Shown here piece by piece: positions 1 through 13,000 of a stretch of DNA of 64,000 bases (position 1 is its first letter; the number at the start of each line of letters is the position of its first letter). Under the pieces are notes generated by a model, which saw only the letters and a program-made list of their open reading frames with translations, did not search any database and was not told the DNA's origin. The position numbers and the translations under genes are program-made. The stretch is from Synanceia verrucosa (Eukaryota; Chordata; Actinopteri; Perciformes; Synanceiidae): assembly GCA_029721515.1 (NCBI GenBank), contig CM056566.1, forward strand, positions 19,210,353 through 19,274,352, given 5' to 3'.

Positions 1-241
1 GGGCACAGAGGACCTCAGATGGGCCTGGCTAAAAGTCATAACCACAATACTGTAGGCCATTACAACCATACATGACTAAATGTGACCAGTGAAATCAAAC
101 AAGCATTATATATCATCATCAGAGCTAACGTTACAGGCATCTGATATGCATACTACACAAACACATACTACATCAACACATGTATGAAATATTTTCTATA
201 TGTTAATCAGTTAATATTTATTCCAGAATAGTTCATACTTC

Positions 242-1066
242 GGTGGCCACATTATAGCATCATATAGCCTGACACGGCGGCGACATTATAGCATCATATA
301 GCCTGGCACGGCGGCCATATTATAGCAACATATAGCCTGGCACCTTGGCCACATTATAGCATCATATAGCCTGGCACTGTGGCCACATTATAGCATCATA
401 TAGCCTGGCACTGCGGCCACATTATAGCATCATATAGTCTTGCACGGCGGCCACATTATAGCATCATATAACCTGGCACCGCGGCCACATTATAGCATCA
501 TATAGTCTTGCACGGCGGCCACATTATAGCATCATATAGCCTGGCACCGCGGCCACATTATAGCATCATATAGTCTTGCACGGCGGCCACATTATAGCAT
601 CATATAGCCTGGCACCGCGGCCACATTATAGCATCATATAGTCTTGCACTGCAGCCACATTATAGCATCATATAGCCTGGCACCACGGCCACATTATAGC
701 ATCATATAGTCTGGCACCACGGCCACATTATAGCATCATATAGCCTGGCACCGCGGCCACATTATAGCATCATATAGTCTTGCACGGCGGCCACATTATA
801 GCATCATATAACCTGGCACTGCAGCCACATTATAGCATCATATAGCCTGGCACCGCGGCCACATTATAGCATCATATAGTCTGGCACCATGGCCACATTA
901 TAGCATCATATAGCCTGGCACTGCGGCCACATTATAGCATCATATAGTCTTGCATGGCGGCCACATTATAGCATCATATAGCCTGGCACGGCGGCCACAT
1001 TATAGCGTCATATAGTCTTGCACGGCGGCCACATTATAGCATTATATAGCCTAGTCTTGCATGGCA
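242..1066. repeat. 34-bp minisatellite, 24 copies
   Basis: A tandem array with a 34-bp unit. The core ACATTATAGC recurs from 249 to 1031, exactly 23 periods apart, so 24 copies are present without length change; differences are substitutions. In much of the array units ending in a GCCTGGCACCG-like stretch alternate with units ending in a GTCTTGCACGG-like stretch, giving a 68-bp higher-order period. The last copy decays around 1050-1066. No reading frame or known satellite family is recognised. Confidence 0.95.
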
Positions 1067-4000
1067 GGCACATAGTCACATAGCATCATCATTATTCAAG
1101 CATATATAGAGCATCTGAATTAACATAATAAATACACTTGAACTGGCAGCAACATCAGCATGAAATGCAATTAAACACCAAACAAAAACTACACACAGTA
1201 AAGAATAATATTTAAATAGGCCACTAGCCAAAAATTGTAATTTAGCTTACTTATGATGATCACAGCAGGAGACGATGGGGCTGGGTGTTGAACAGTGAAA
1301 TCATTTCATTAGTGTCTTTCAGTCAGACATGATGTCATGAAGCCAGTTTTGACAGCTGAACAGACAGTCTTTCACCAGCAGGCCCTTTTACTTGTTTTGG
1401 AGAAAGTGACGCAGGAGGAGGTCTTGGTTGAACCTAAGAAGTTCCTGTTGCTCGTCAGACTCTGTTCCTGAATGCACAGGTGTTTTAGTTTAAATAGTGA
1501 CCAGCTGTACACTGATTAAAAGAGGGGGGCTGCTGCAATATGGCATTTACAAAATTCACTGCAGCTCAAAAAATCTGACTTTCACATATTCTAAAAAAGA
1601 AGAACTGTTAGACAGTCAGATCTTTGAAACAGAGCTGAGTGCTAACATGCTGGATATTCCAGTAAATCCTAGTCATTGGTAGGCTTGAGTGTCAAGTGGG
1701 TTGACAAAACCCCGCCTAGGTCCATCTGTAGCAATAACCTTCTACAACTCGCCACAATCCTCAGGTAGTAGACAGGTAATGAGGTCCCCTGCAAAAAGAA
1801 AGGACAGCTAAACACACAGTAAACAGCTTTCAACAAATCCTCTCAGACAGGCTAACAAACACTATCCATCTATGAGGAGCTGCAAAAGCTGCTCCCATTT
1901 ACCCGTCTGCCATATAAGTGCAGTAAATTCACCAAGAGAAGGACGACAGTTTCCTGACCTGTTATATCTAAGCTCCAACAGATGCCAGACCCTTACGCCT
2001 CTCTCCAGATTTAATTTCTGCCACAGTTGTGGCAGATAGCATGACAAAAGATTGATTTTTTCCTCCTAGACAGATGAAACATGTTTTTTTATTTGAGAGT
2101 GCAAATCATGTTTTACAATAATATTTTGAAGCATTCATGTCCATCCATGGTATATTAAGTTACTGGAAGGCATGCTCAGTAGATCTTAGTATTCCAAGTT
2201 CCCTATTTCAAATCAAAGTGACTGTTATTAAATGTCAGCCCAAAGAATTTAATGCAAAACTCTGAACAAAGGCCTTTATGTGAGTTTTGAATTAGTTGGT
2301 ATCTTTAGCTATTGTTAATGAAAATTATACGATGAGGAAGAAGATGCATTTAGAACAGTAGTACAAATTGTTCCACTGGGCAGGACTTTGAATCATATTA
2401 GAATAGATTTATATTCAGACTAGCCTGCTAGATTGTTTCTTGTCTCATTATGCAATGATTTGATGACCTTTTCAGTTTGTGTGTGTTTTTTCCAAATTTG
2501 ACTTCACTCCTCATCAACCAGTAATATCATCTTTTCGTTTGCAACAAACAACCTCCCACATGGGCTGAACCAAGTTGTTTCCCGCAGATGATTTCACGCA
2601 AGAGTAATTTATTCTGTCTCTTCTGAACTCTGAATATGCCTAAAAGGATAATTGCCCTGAGTTGTAACATTGCTCCCTTCCATTATCATTTGTACAGTTT
2701 TTATGGTTACAGCTGCTCCTTCATCTTCTTACTTTGTAATAGTTGGGCAAAAAGCCCAAATAGTGAACATCCAGTCCATGTGTGTAAAACATTTGCCTGG
2801 CTGTTTAATGTTTTGCACCTGTTCTGATGGCCTCTTGGCTTCTCTTGGCTGTGAGAGTGAATGCTGACAACACGCCCGCCCCACCTTTTTATCTCTGCGT
2901 CTGGCTCTGTGTTGTTGGCTTGATCACATCTTCCAGGTAATGCCAGCAGGGATCTTGATCATTTTTATCACCCGTGTTTATTGCCCCATGCTCTTGGACA
3001 TGACTTGTACTGAGCAGTTGGACAGAGTTTTGGCGAGCCACAGTTTAGAAAACAGAACACATTTAACATAGCCTGCACCGTACCGGCAAGGTAACCTTCC
3101 CTGACCTCCTAAAGTGATTTCATGACTTGGCAGCTGATGACCTTATGAATACTGTGGAGTATTTAGTGTTTAGGCTGACAGGCTGCCTTGGTGTTCGCTA
3201 ACTTTCATTATGACTGATTCACTCGCCATGTTGTAATTGCCTCAGATTGGAAATATACTGGAATAATTGATCACATAAGCATTTTGTGGAATTATCAGCA
3301 GTCATAAATTAGTTAAAGCTGCACAGTATTTGCTGTGTTTGTAAACTGAACCTGTCTCTCTGCAGACATTTTGACATGCCATAATGTATGGAAAGATTGT
3401 GAAAGGGTGGGACAATAACCAAAGGACGACAGGAGGAATGTGAGGAAAGATGCAAAACATGCTACAGTGCTCTCAGAGGGCATCTCAAGTACAACCACTA
3501 TTAATATGTAATCATTATTAACTTTTATTAAACCTGAATAAGAGTCAAATTATGCAAAGAAATGTAAATTACAGAGTCCAGGGTCAAAATGGCCTTGTTA
3601 CAGAAATGTGAGAAAAATGGACATATACAATATAAACATGCTAATTTCTACTGCATTCCTAAATTATTCACGCAAACCTCTGCTACATAATTGAATAAAC
3701 TACACTCTAGGAACACCCAAACAGCATTTGCTGTTTTTGTTTCTTATTTCCAAAGAAAATCTTGAAAAAAAAACAATTGAGATTAGTTGTAGAGCAGGAC
3801 TGGAACACTGAAGATGATGAAACATTGACTGTCCAGTTATCATTCCTGGTGATGTATTCAGAAAATCCCAGACTCATTCGTGCTGTCAGTGATTGGAAAC
3901 ACACTGAAACCATAGTGCGTTTATGGTCTCTAACTGGATGATTTCTGGGTGAATTTAATGCAGCTTACTGTAGAGTGATGCATCATATCTGAGCTGACTG

Positions 4001-5650
4001 GTAGCAGTAATGTGCTATGATTTTAAGATTACAAATTTTAGGCAGCATGTGTGTTTAAACAGGACATTAAGACCAGTAGAGTGAAAAGTGAAATTTCCCC
4101 ACTTCTTCTTTATCTGTTGCTGAACTGCTGGAAATGAAAGAAATCTATATTTTTTTATTTTTTCACCTTTGTTAACAGACATGTAAATGATATCTAGGAA
4201 AACTGATATGACTGACAGAGCATGACGATACAGTCATATCTGAATCGTGATATTTAAATCATCATTGAGCTGTTTTTTATTATCATTGAGGTCAAATGTC
4301 CTCTATTCATCATTATTATCGAAATAACAACAAAACACTCAGACAATTAGATATTGAGATATTCCCTCGTGGCCTTGCTGAACAATAAAACATTTCACTA
4401 AATGATGGCTCGGAAATGTGTCCTACACTTTTACATGGTCATAATTAATTTTAATTATATAATGTAATTGCAGACCACATATATAGTGTAACTTATTTGT
4501 GTAATTTGTGTAATTTCTCCATGTCTGGTACAACAGGCAGTGTCTGAAAAGGGGAACAAAAAACTCCCGGGCTATACTGTATGTTAATTTTCAAAGCACT
4601 GATTTGACTGTCCATACTGATTGATAATAATGACCAGTAATTTAGGTCTGCTTTCATATCATCTGACAATATATTTGGTTCACAGGTGACTAATCTTGAG
4701 GTATTTGTACTTTCACCTGTTATGCTTTTACTGTTTTACATTTTAAATATGAGTTATTTTCCATTTAATCTGAAAAATATTCAGTTTTACTGTCAGGGGT
4801 GTCTGGCTGTCTATTGCAGCACTATTATGTTGAATTGCGTTAAATTGTAGTGAGCTTGTGATATTTCCCCAAATGCACTGTTAAGTATGTGGTGCAGACT
4901 AAACTTCAGGTGAGACTGTCTCAAACACACACCGTCACTGTTTCTATGGTATTGTTACATTTAGCATTCGACCCTTTATGTCAAACAGTGCTTGATGTTT
5001 TCGAACCAGATGGATTTTTTGTGCCCACATGCTTCATCTCAAAGTAACACTGTCCTGATGGGCCTCAGTAGGAGTGTGCTACACTACGATCCTTTCTGCT
5101 CGGAGCCCCTTTGAAGTTGTCTTCTGCATGATGGAGAACGGTGCATACCCAGCAAATTCATTGTGTGTCATTGATTGAGCACTGCAGTGAATTAGGCTAT
5201 TGCCTGCCCACTGCTGGAGACCCTATAGAAAAAAAATATAATACCAAGCACTTAGAAAGCAGCACTCAAGCTCTGGATGGTAAGAGCTGAGCTCTGCATA
5301 TGTTGATGAAGGGTGGCCACAACAGTTGTAGTAGGCTAATAGAAGCTATATTACTAAGTTATCTTATTTATAGTCAACCAGTTTTTCACAATAGTAAGTT
5401 GAAAAACTGTTACTATTCATGCAGAAAGCAACTGAATGACTGGACAGCTGCAAAATACCATAATGTTATTGGTTTAATTGAGCTTATCTGCTGGTTAATT
5501 TGGAGGATTCCCAGTATATTTCTGTTGGCAAACAGCTGCAACATGTAGCTGCTTTGAGACCAAAGATCCTGAAATATATGGTATCTGAAAATGTGATTTT
5601 CTGAATTATCTTTGACCTTATTAATACCACTTTCACACTGAAATTAGCAG
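1067..5650. other. noncoding, no gene recognised
   Basis: AT-rich sequence with stop codons in all frames and only short incidental open frames. No exon with conserved protein similarity, no RNA gene and no clear mobile element was recognised. It lies upstream of the first visible gulp1 exon, so it is either a large gulp1 5' intron or upstream DNA; the sequence alone does not decide. Confidence 0.5.
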
Positions 5651-5995
5651 GTCTGTCACAACCAGATTGATACCGGAAACTCCATTTGTACTGCGCATGT
5701 ACAAAACATGTCTACATCCGCTCAAGCAGCCTATCGAAGCATTTTACGGCAGTTACTGATCGAATAGCGATGTTGCTGCCTGCCCAATTCGTACTATGCA
5801 TGTGTAAATATACATTCAACAAAATAACATGTTTCATTGATGTTTTTTAACGAACACTCGTTATTTAAAATTTAATACATTGATACACAAAACGGCCAAA
5901 GCAATTTATAGCCTTTGTGTTAGGCTGTATAATCAGATTACAGTGAAAGGGCTTGTTTGGAAACTGAACTTTCAGTAAAAATGCAGTTTCGAGTT

Positions 5996-6017
5996 TGTGT
6001 GTGTGTGTGTGTGTGTG
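5996..6017. repeat. (GT)n microsatellite
   Basis: About eleven uninterrupted GT units, followed by a GC/TG-rich stretch, inside the loop of the foldback element. Confidence 0.9.
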
Positions 6018-6222
6018 CGCTTACGTGCTTACGTGTGCATGTATCATTCAGTTTTAACAGTCTGTCTACATAAGAAATCCATTAACAGGATATATACAGT
6101 ACATATCTACAGCATGTATATTTTACTAAATGACACATCTTTTCAGCTGTTTGTAATAAACTTATTTTTATAACAACGAACATAGATTTACACATGTGTA
6201 GTATGGATTGGGCAGCAACCAT

Positions 6223-6224
<2 letters not shown>

Positions 6225-6292
<68 letters not shown>

Positions 6293-6308
6293 ATATATAT
6301 ATATATAA
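6225..6308. repeat. (AT)n microsatellite
   Basis: About 84 bp of nearly pure AT, interrupted once near 6291. It separates the inner and outer parts of the right arm of the foldback element, so it expanded within, or was inserted into, that arm. Confidence 0.95.
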
Positions 6309-6449
6309 TAAATGTACATAATTAATTTATTTTATTTTACATATCTATGGCAGCAACAACTGTGCTTTGATAGGCTGCTGAGCAGATGTAGACACATTTT
6401 GCAGGCAGTACATGTGCAGTACAAATCGGGTTTCCGTTACGGAACGTAT

Positions 6450-7070
6450 AATGACAGGGTCGATGCTGGATTTTCTAACCCAGGTTGACCTGCCTTGGCT
6501 TGGCCTGTAGCCGTGGGTCTGACCTCCCACTGTGAGAGCTGCTGGCTGTTTTTTTTCCTCCCTCTTTTTCCGCGAATGCTGAGCAGCTTGCCGACTTCAC
6601 AATCTCACCAGTGCCTTACCTGTATAGAAACATGGTCGCATGTGTGGAATCAGGATTCCCCGATTGGTGAGATTTCCTGAGAATGACGTAGGGCTAATTC
6701 ACGTACAGTATGTGCTTCCATTAAAGATCATGCAGCTACACATTTGATTTGCTTGATTGAAAAAAACCTCTGTCCTTCAAAGACTGGTCTCTGGGAGATC
6801 AACAGCAAGACTTATGGGAGTGGACCTAAACTGGATCTTTCACAATGACAGCCTGACAGTCTACCCAGTGACTAAAGCAGAGCGTCATCGGCTAAATCAG
6901 TGCTGGCACAGGATGCCTTTCACACTGTAGCCAAGCCAAGCGGATAAACTCAGGTCAAATAACCCTCTAAACGACCGCGGTCAAAATGCCGTGAAAACCC
7001 TTTCACACTGCACGAAAATGCCGTGTCGACCCAGGTTGATTTTCATGCAATGCAAAAGGGGCTTTACAAT
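6450..7070. repeat. unclassified element with internal inverted repeats
   Basis: A GGTTGACCTG..CTTGGCTTGG segment near 6484-6508 pairs in inverse orientation with CCAAGCCAAGC..CTCAGGTCAAATAACC near 6932-6963. CGACCCAGGTTGA recurs near 7026, and TTTCACACTG occurs twice (about 6919 and 7000). The layout suggests a non-autonomous DNA transposon adjoining the foldback element to its left. The boundaries and family are uncertain. Confidence 0.45.
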
Positions 7071-10028
7071 AAGTGAAAAAGGAGATGTCTGTACGATAAT
7101 AGATGACAGTTAGTGTGTGCCAGTGCACCAGTGATAGCCATGGAAGGGGGCATTGTGTTTTTAGGTTGTATGTTGTCTGTACACGTATGAAAATCCACCC
7201 GACCTTTTGTTGTGAAGATGATAGCTCAGGAATTCACAAATATAATTCCTTCAAATTTCTCACAACTTCAACATGTACACAAGGATGAAGTGGTTAGAAT
7301 TTGATGGTCAAAAGACCCTGTGGACCCAAAACTCTCAGGTCATATGATAATCACTAGAATTTCACACAAATGTCTGAAACAACAAGTTCCAATATGAAAT
7401 GGTGACATTTTGGCTTGACTGGTTGGTGGAGGTGTATACCCACAACGTGCAAATCCTAGTTTTTAGAGGAGGCCTTTAAAAAACAACTTGTTTTGTTTCG
7501 ATTGTCATTGACTGTTCGAACCTTTTATGACCCCAATGCCTGGATTCACAGCAGAGTGTGAGATTAAGGGAAGTACAGCTGTTAGCTTGTTAAATAAGGA
7601 GAGATTGTTTGTGATAAAGGTCTAATGGATCAAACCATCAATAAATCCACAGTGTGCTGGACTTGTCTCTTTCCCTGAAGTGCATCACAACGGAACTGGT
7701 TGTTAGGCCTGCAGTGTGGTTGTTTTTGCACCATAAAGCTTAATTTATTCTTGTTATTTGTGGTTGATACAGTAACATGTTGCAGCAATTTGTGTTATCG
7801 GCAACTGACGCAGATAAGAGTCATCACTACTGCAGAGACTCCAGAGACTTTTTTGATTTGCATGGCTAAGGAATGAGCCTTTATTGTTAACTAAAGCTGC
7901 GCATTGTTTCTCTTTATTTGTGTTTGTCCCATGGCGATTAATGATTAACTGTTCATATCTGTCTGCTGTGTTTAATTACAGCAGGCTCTAGTCCACGGTA
8001 GTTTCAGATCAGGGAGAGACAGAGAAGTCTTAACCTCGCTTATTTGTAATCACTGGATAGGAAATTATGAAATACCCATTTTCAGAAAGAGCCAAACCCA
8101 TGTTGTGACAGGGGGAAGATGAAGGCAGCTATTACTAATAAGAGGAGTCACTGGAGTGTGGGACATGCTTGAAAGAAATGTGACCTTTTTTCCTGTCACA
8201 TCTCATAACTGGTCTCCTGGGAAACAGGAAATTGCTGAGAAACAATGTGTCTGGAGACCTGTATTCAGTGTACAACAGTGTGACAGAGAGGCATTTTCAC
8301 ACTGTCATCCCTCAAATTTTACCTCCTATTCATCCAACACCTGACAAGTCAACCACACGGAGCGACCTCTGGACGCCATCCTCACGCCTCGACAGTTAAT
8401 CTTCCCTTTCCCTAATCTTCCCTCTTTTTTTCCTCAACCGAACTTGAACTTTTGCCACCGGTCACGTACTTGTTATTTTATGCAGCGAAGTGAGAGAACG
8501 AAGCGTCCCCTCCTCCCCTTCCCCCCTCCTTTAATCAGAACACTGAGTGCTGACGCCTTGAAAAAAAAAAGTCAGCCTGTACCTGCCATGCCGCTGTGTC
8601 AGCCCTCGCCGATCTCCTCCTTCATTCCTCTTTATGAAATTTACAGTTTTTATGCCTCCTTAGCTGTACAAGAAAGGAGGAGATACATCATCCCTCTATC
8701 AACTTTCATTCAAGAGACCCACTAGGAGATTGATTGCACTTCGGTTGGAGAGTTTTGCAAGGTGCAAGCAGGGATAATCTCATTGCACAGCTGTTAAGTA
8801 AACTTAAAAGGATTAGAATGGAGGCAGGCTGCAGCGCCTGAAAAGTGAAACAAAGTTCTTTTTGTAGAATCCCCACCCCCTACTTATTTCTTATTAAGCA
8901 CGAACTTCCTTTGTAAGTCAAGAGTAAGCCTGTTGGTTTCCTTGTAAATAATATGGGAGATTAGCAAACATACTGGCAAGCAATCACAATTAAGCAAACA
9001 CAGAGCACCAAATTAACACTAATTAGAATAGACTTTGAATTCATCAAGCCACTTAACCAACAACATCCATGTAAGCAAAGTCATGAGCATACTTGTCCAG
9101 AGAACACGGAGAAGTTGATGGCCATCATTCGCACACTGGAAAGTCCTCATTAACGCAATCAACCTACAGGAGTTGAGGAACCCCCCCAAGGTCACATTCA
9201 TGCATCTTTTGTCACAGGAGTCATTAACAAGCCGTTTATGAAAAGGAAATGAAGTAGGGAAAGCACGATTAATCAGTGGGTGATTAAGAAAGGCTAAAAA
9301 AAAAAAAAAAACAGAAATAACTTCTGACCTATAGCTCATTTTGTGTTGGTGTGAAATTCAGTGTCGCTCACCTAAATGCTTCATTGAAAAACATACTTCA
9401 TGTATTCCTTTCCTCATCAAACACATCGTGCAATATCCACGTCCTTGTTCATTCCTTTGCAGTCTTCTTTTCACTTTGCTTCTTTCCATGTCATTGCCGC
9501 CAACTGTCCAAGGTGCCTTTAATTTGCGCCGTGTGGAGCACGTTCACACGTATCTGCTCAACGCTTCTCCATTATTTTAGAATGAAGTTTGTCTGAGGTG
9601 GACTGCAATTATCATTTCTGCAGGACAGATGAGGGAGGGGGAGTGAACGCAGTACCTAATTGCCACTTTTAATGTGCCCTTGAGAACATCCCGTGACCCC
9701 AAACTGTGCAGTGAAGCTGCAGTTCCTGGGAAAAAAACATTACTCTCAGTGAAGCGAGCATGGTTAAACTTAAAAAAATGCATTATCTGCTTTAAAAAAA
9801 AGCACAGCTTTGATCAAGCCCAGTTTTGATCTTTCTCTTTAGTTCAGGAGGCTCCCTACCTAATGCATATTTCTTTTCCAAACTTCAGCTCTTATTTTTC
9901 TCTGATGTTAAAGCTGTGTGTATGTACTTTGTTGTATAAAGTATAAAGTGCATAAATGATTGTACCACTATACTTTATTGAGTGACACTGTGGATGTTTT
10001 ATCACATGAGCTGTTTGTGTTGTTTCAG
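7071..10028. other. noncoding, no gene recognised
   Basis: No conserved coding exon was recognised. Short open frames near 8444-8725, 9019-9339 and 9341-9596 have no recognisable similarity and no exon-like context. The basic start exon of gulp1 (human start MNRAFSRKKD) was looked for here and not found. The segment ends at the branch/acceptor region of the first visible gulp1 exon. Confidence 0.5.
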
Positions 10029-10090
10029 ATAAATCATGGATGCACACCCCCGAAGCACTGGCCAAGCATTACATACCCTACAATGCCAAG
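10029..10090 (+). CDS. gulp1: gulp1 first visible coding exon
   Basis: 62 bp between TGTTTCAG and GTATGTGC. It starts in phase 1 (the first two bases complete a codon) and reads K-S-W-M-H-T-P-E-A-L-A-K-H-Y-I-P-Y-N-A-K, the strongly conserved lead-in to the GULP1 PTB domain. The in-frame Met inside it is not the start in known GULP1 proteins, because a short basic exon precedes it in human. Confidence 0.95.
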
Positions 10091-13000
10091 GTATGTGCTA
10101 ACCTCAGACTGTTTGTGACTGTATATATAATTAGGGCTGTACAGTATGATAATAATCCTAATTTCAACTGGATGCAGAATGTCCGTCGACATCCGTCGTC
10201 CGTCAGTACCCACCAGATTCGCCTGCTGCGGCTCCACCAGCTGGATCTCACTGACTAAGGAGATCTTTTGCGAATTCCCTTACTATCCTGTGTCCACTGA
10301 GTAGAAAGAAATCGATTATATGATCCACTGCGAACGTGGATTATTTTATTTTGAAAATAAACCGGATGTTTTCTTTTGTGTCTGTACAGGACTTCCTGTC
10401 CCGCAAGATGTGCTCTGTGCTACATTCATGTGTCACGTACCAACGTCCAACAAAAATAGAGGTTCTGTGGATTTGTTTCGGCAGGCATCGGCACGTCACT
10501 AGTGTTCCGCCTTCGGTGGAAATTGACGTATTGATTTAAATGGAAACAAATCAGGTCCAACAAAACGTCAGCGTCGTTCCGCATCCAGTGGAAGTTAGAG
10601 GTCACTCTCCTAATGTTCCAGGGTCTGGTAGACCCACCTCACTAGTGGGCTTTAAAATCAATAGAGCCATAACAATTTATCTCAATTGCAAGAAATATAG
10701 ACACTGTGCATTATACATATTTACCATTTTCCTCACATTTATTAAAAAAGGTGCCATTCATTTTTTGTGGTAAAATGTAATAAAACAGACAAAACAAGGT
10801 CATGATTTGGTAGAAAAAAAACAAGTTTGACTTGAACAAACACAAATGAAACACTTCTAACGTTGATTTATATGAACTTTGAATTGAAATTGCATACATT
10901 CATGTATAGACAACAACCCATTGTAACACACATGGAGGATACAGAAAACATGCCAGTCTACACAACATCATTAGCCCTATTTTCACACAGCACGCCACAT
11001 ATTCTTGCCACACACAAAGGCAGAGATTTCCTGTGTGGGTGTTGGATATCTATGCACTCATGCACTTGATGCATGATACCGTGACTTCCTGTCCATCTTC
11101 GGTCCACACCCTTGATATCCTGCACTTGAGTAACTGCCATCCGTGTCAGCTCTGATTGCAACCTCATCACAATGGGAGCCATGCAGGGTGGCTCATTCCT
11201 TGGATGAGAAGACCATTGAATTTCATCATTTTTTGACATCCACATTTCTCCAGTTGCTGTCTGTTGATGGGCTGATCCTGAGCTTGTTTTCGAGCTGGCT
11301 GATGGTTAATGTTATCTTCTTCTTTAGATTCGTCAGGCTCTGAATTGGCAGAAATGTGATCTTCGTATTTTGATAACTCTTCATCATCTTCACACACACA
11401 CACACACACACTAAGAGCAAGTGCAGGATGATGGCAGAGAGTGAAGATACATAGAAGATACACAGCACCTACAATTTCCACACTGTTATTATGGTTGGGC
11501 CCAGTGGACCGGAACACCTTATATGTAATATATACAGTCATGGAAAAAATTATTAGACCACCCTTGTTCTTGTTAATTTTAATGCCTGGCTCAACTAAAG
11601 GTACATTTGTTTGGACAATTATAATGATAACAACAAAAATAGCTCATGAGAGTTTAATTTAAGAACTAAGGATTATTCATTTTCCATGGTTTTCTTGATA
11701 ATAACCAAAATTACTTAAATTCTTACATCAATAGCTATGGCATTGTACCGCCAAAAACACTACTTTTAAGCATTCCATGTTTTCTTTTCTGTTTGCTTTA
11801 AACACATGATACACACAAGAGTTAATACTTGATTGCATAACCATTGTTTTTGATGACTGCAGCCATGCGTCTTGGCATGCTCTCCACCAGCTTCTGACAT
11901 TGTTCTGCTGTCACAGCAGCCCATTCCTGTTGGACAAATTCAAACAAATTTTCTTTGTTTTTGGGCTTGTGGTTCTCCATTTTGAGTTTGATGATTTCCA
12001 CAGGTTTTCAATTGGATTAAGATCTGGTGATTGAGCAGGCCAAGGCATGGTGCGAATGTTGTGGTTCTCCATCCAGGCTTTAACTGACCTTGCCGTGTGG
12101 CAAGGGGCATTGTCTTGTTGGAAAATCCAGTCATTCGAGGCAGGAAAGAGTTTTCCAGCTGATAGAAGAAGACTGTTTTCAAGGGTAGTCCTGTACTTGA
12201 CCTGGTTCATTCGGCCTTCACACAATTGCATTTGCCCTGTTCCACTCAGACTGAAACAACCCCAGATCATGACTGATCCACCCCCATGTTTTACTGTAGG
12301 GGCAAGACAGTCTGGGTTGTAAGCTTCTCCAGGCTTCCTCCTAACCAGTAAGTTGGCTGGAGTGGGCATCAATTCAAAATTGGATTCATCACTGAAGAGA
12401 ACCTTAGCCCAATCATCAACAGTCCAATCCTTGTGGTCTTGAGCAAAGAGTAACCGGGCCTTCCTCTGCCTTTCATTGATGAAGGGCTTCTTGCGTGCTC
12501 TGTGTGACTTCAAACCAGCTTCAACAAGTCGGTTTCGAACTGTTCTTGCCGAGCAAGTCACATTTCTCGACAGTGCCCACTCATTTTTAAGGTCCCTGGA
12601 GGTCTGACGACGATTCCTGACACAGGAACGGATGAATGCACGGTCATCTCGTGGGGTAGAAAGACGTTTCCTGCCACGGCCAGGTAGCAATTTGGTAGTG
12701 CCATGTTCAGCTTGTTTTTTTGTTGTTGTAATGAACGGCTGTCTTGGAGATCTTCAGTTTTTTCGCTACCTGTCTCTCACTCATGCCAATTTCCAGCAGT
12801 GCCAAGATGGCTGCCTTTGTTGCTTCACATAATTCTTTTGTTTTAGGCATTATGTGAGAGCTGACAACTTCTGAGTTGTGCTACGGCTTGAATGTAAGCA
12901 GGAAACCACTCTAGGCCTTTGCATGTGCAGTGCTGCTTGTGACATGAAATGGCCTCTTATATACCCTGGGAATCAATTAAGCTTAAGAATGTCAAATAGG

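Larger units (their letters stand above)
5651..6465. repeat. foldback (inverted-repeat) element
   Basis: The left arm (about 5651-5830) and right arm (about 6165-6465) are imperfect reverse complements. The outer arms share ATTTGTACTGC, the stretch around GTCTACATC and CAGCCTATC. The inner arms share TTGCTGCC, CCAAT and CATGTGTAAAT. The right arm is split by an (AT)n tract. The arms are clearly diverged, so this looks like an old non-autonomous foldback or MITE-like element. Its family is not recognised and the ends are approximate. Confidence 0.7.

Noticed and set aside
242..1066. Possible CRISPR array because of regular repeats.
   Set aside because: The units are head to tail without unique spacers, and the host is a vertebrate; it is a minisatellite.
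8444..8725. Open frame of about 93 codons upstream of gulp1.
   Set aside because: It lacks an ATG at its beginning, gives no recognisable protein and does not match the short basic start exon of GULP1.
11167..11541. Minus-strand frame with an acidic stretch (EDDEELSKYEDH..) and KMMKFNGLLIQ, faintly like the N-terminal part of a piggyBac-type transposase.
   Set aside because: The similarity is short and from memory only. No catalytic domain, TTAA-flanked ends or continuation is visible, and part of the frame is translated from a CA microsatellite.
12047..12322. Plus-strand open frame inside the Tc1-like element.
   Set aside because: It is antisense to the transposase and has no independent similarity.
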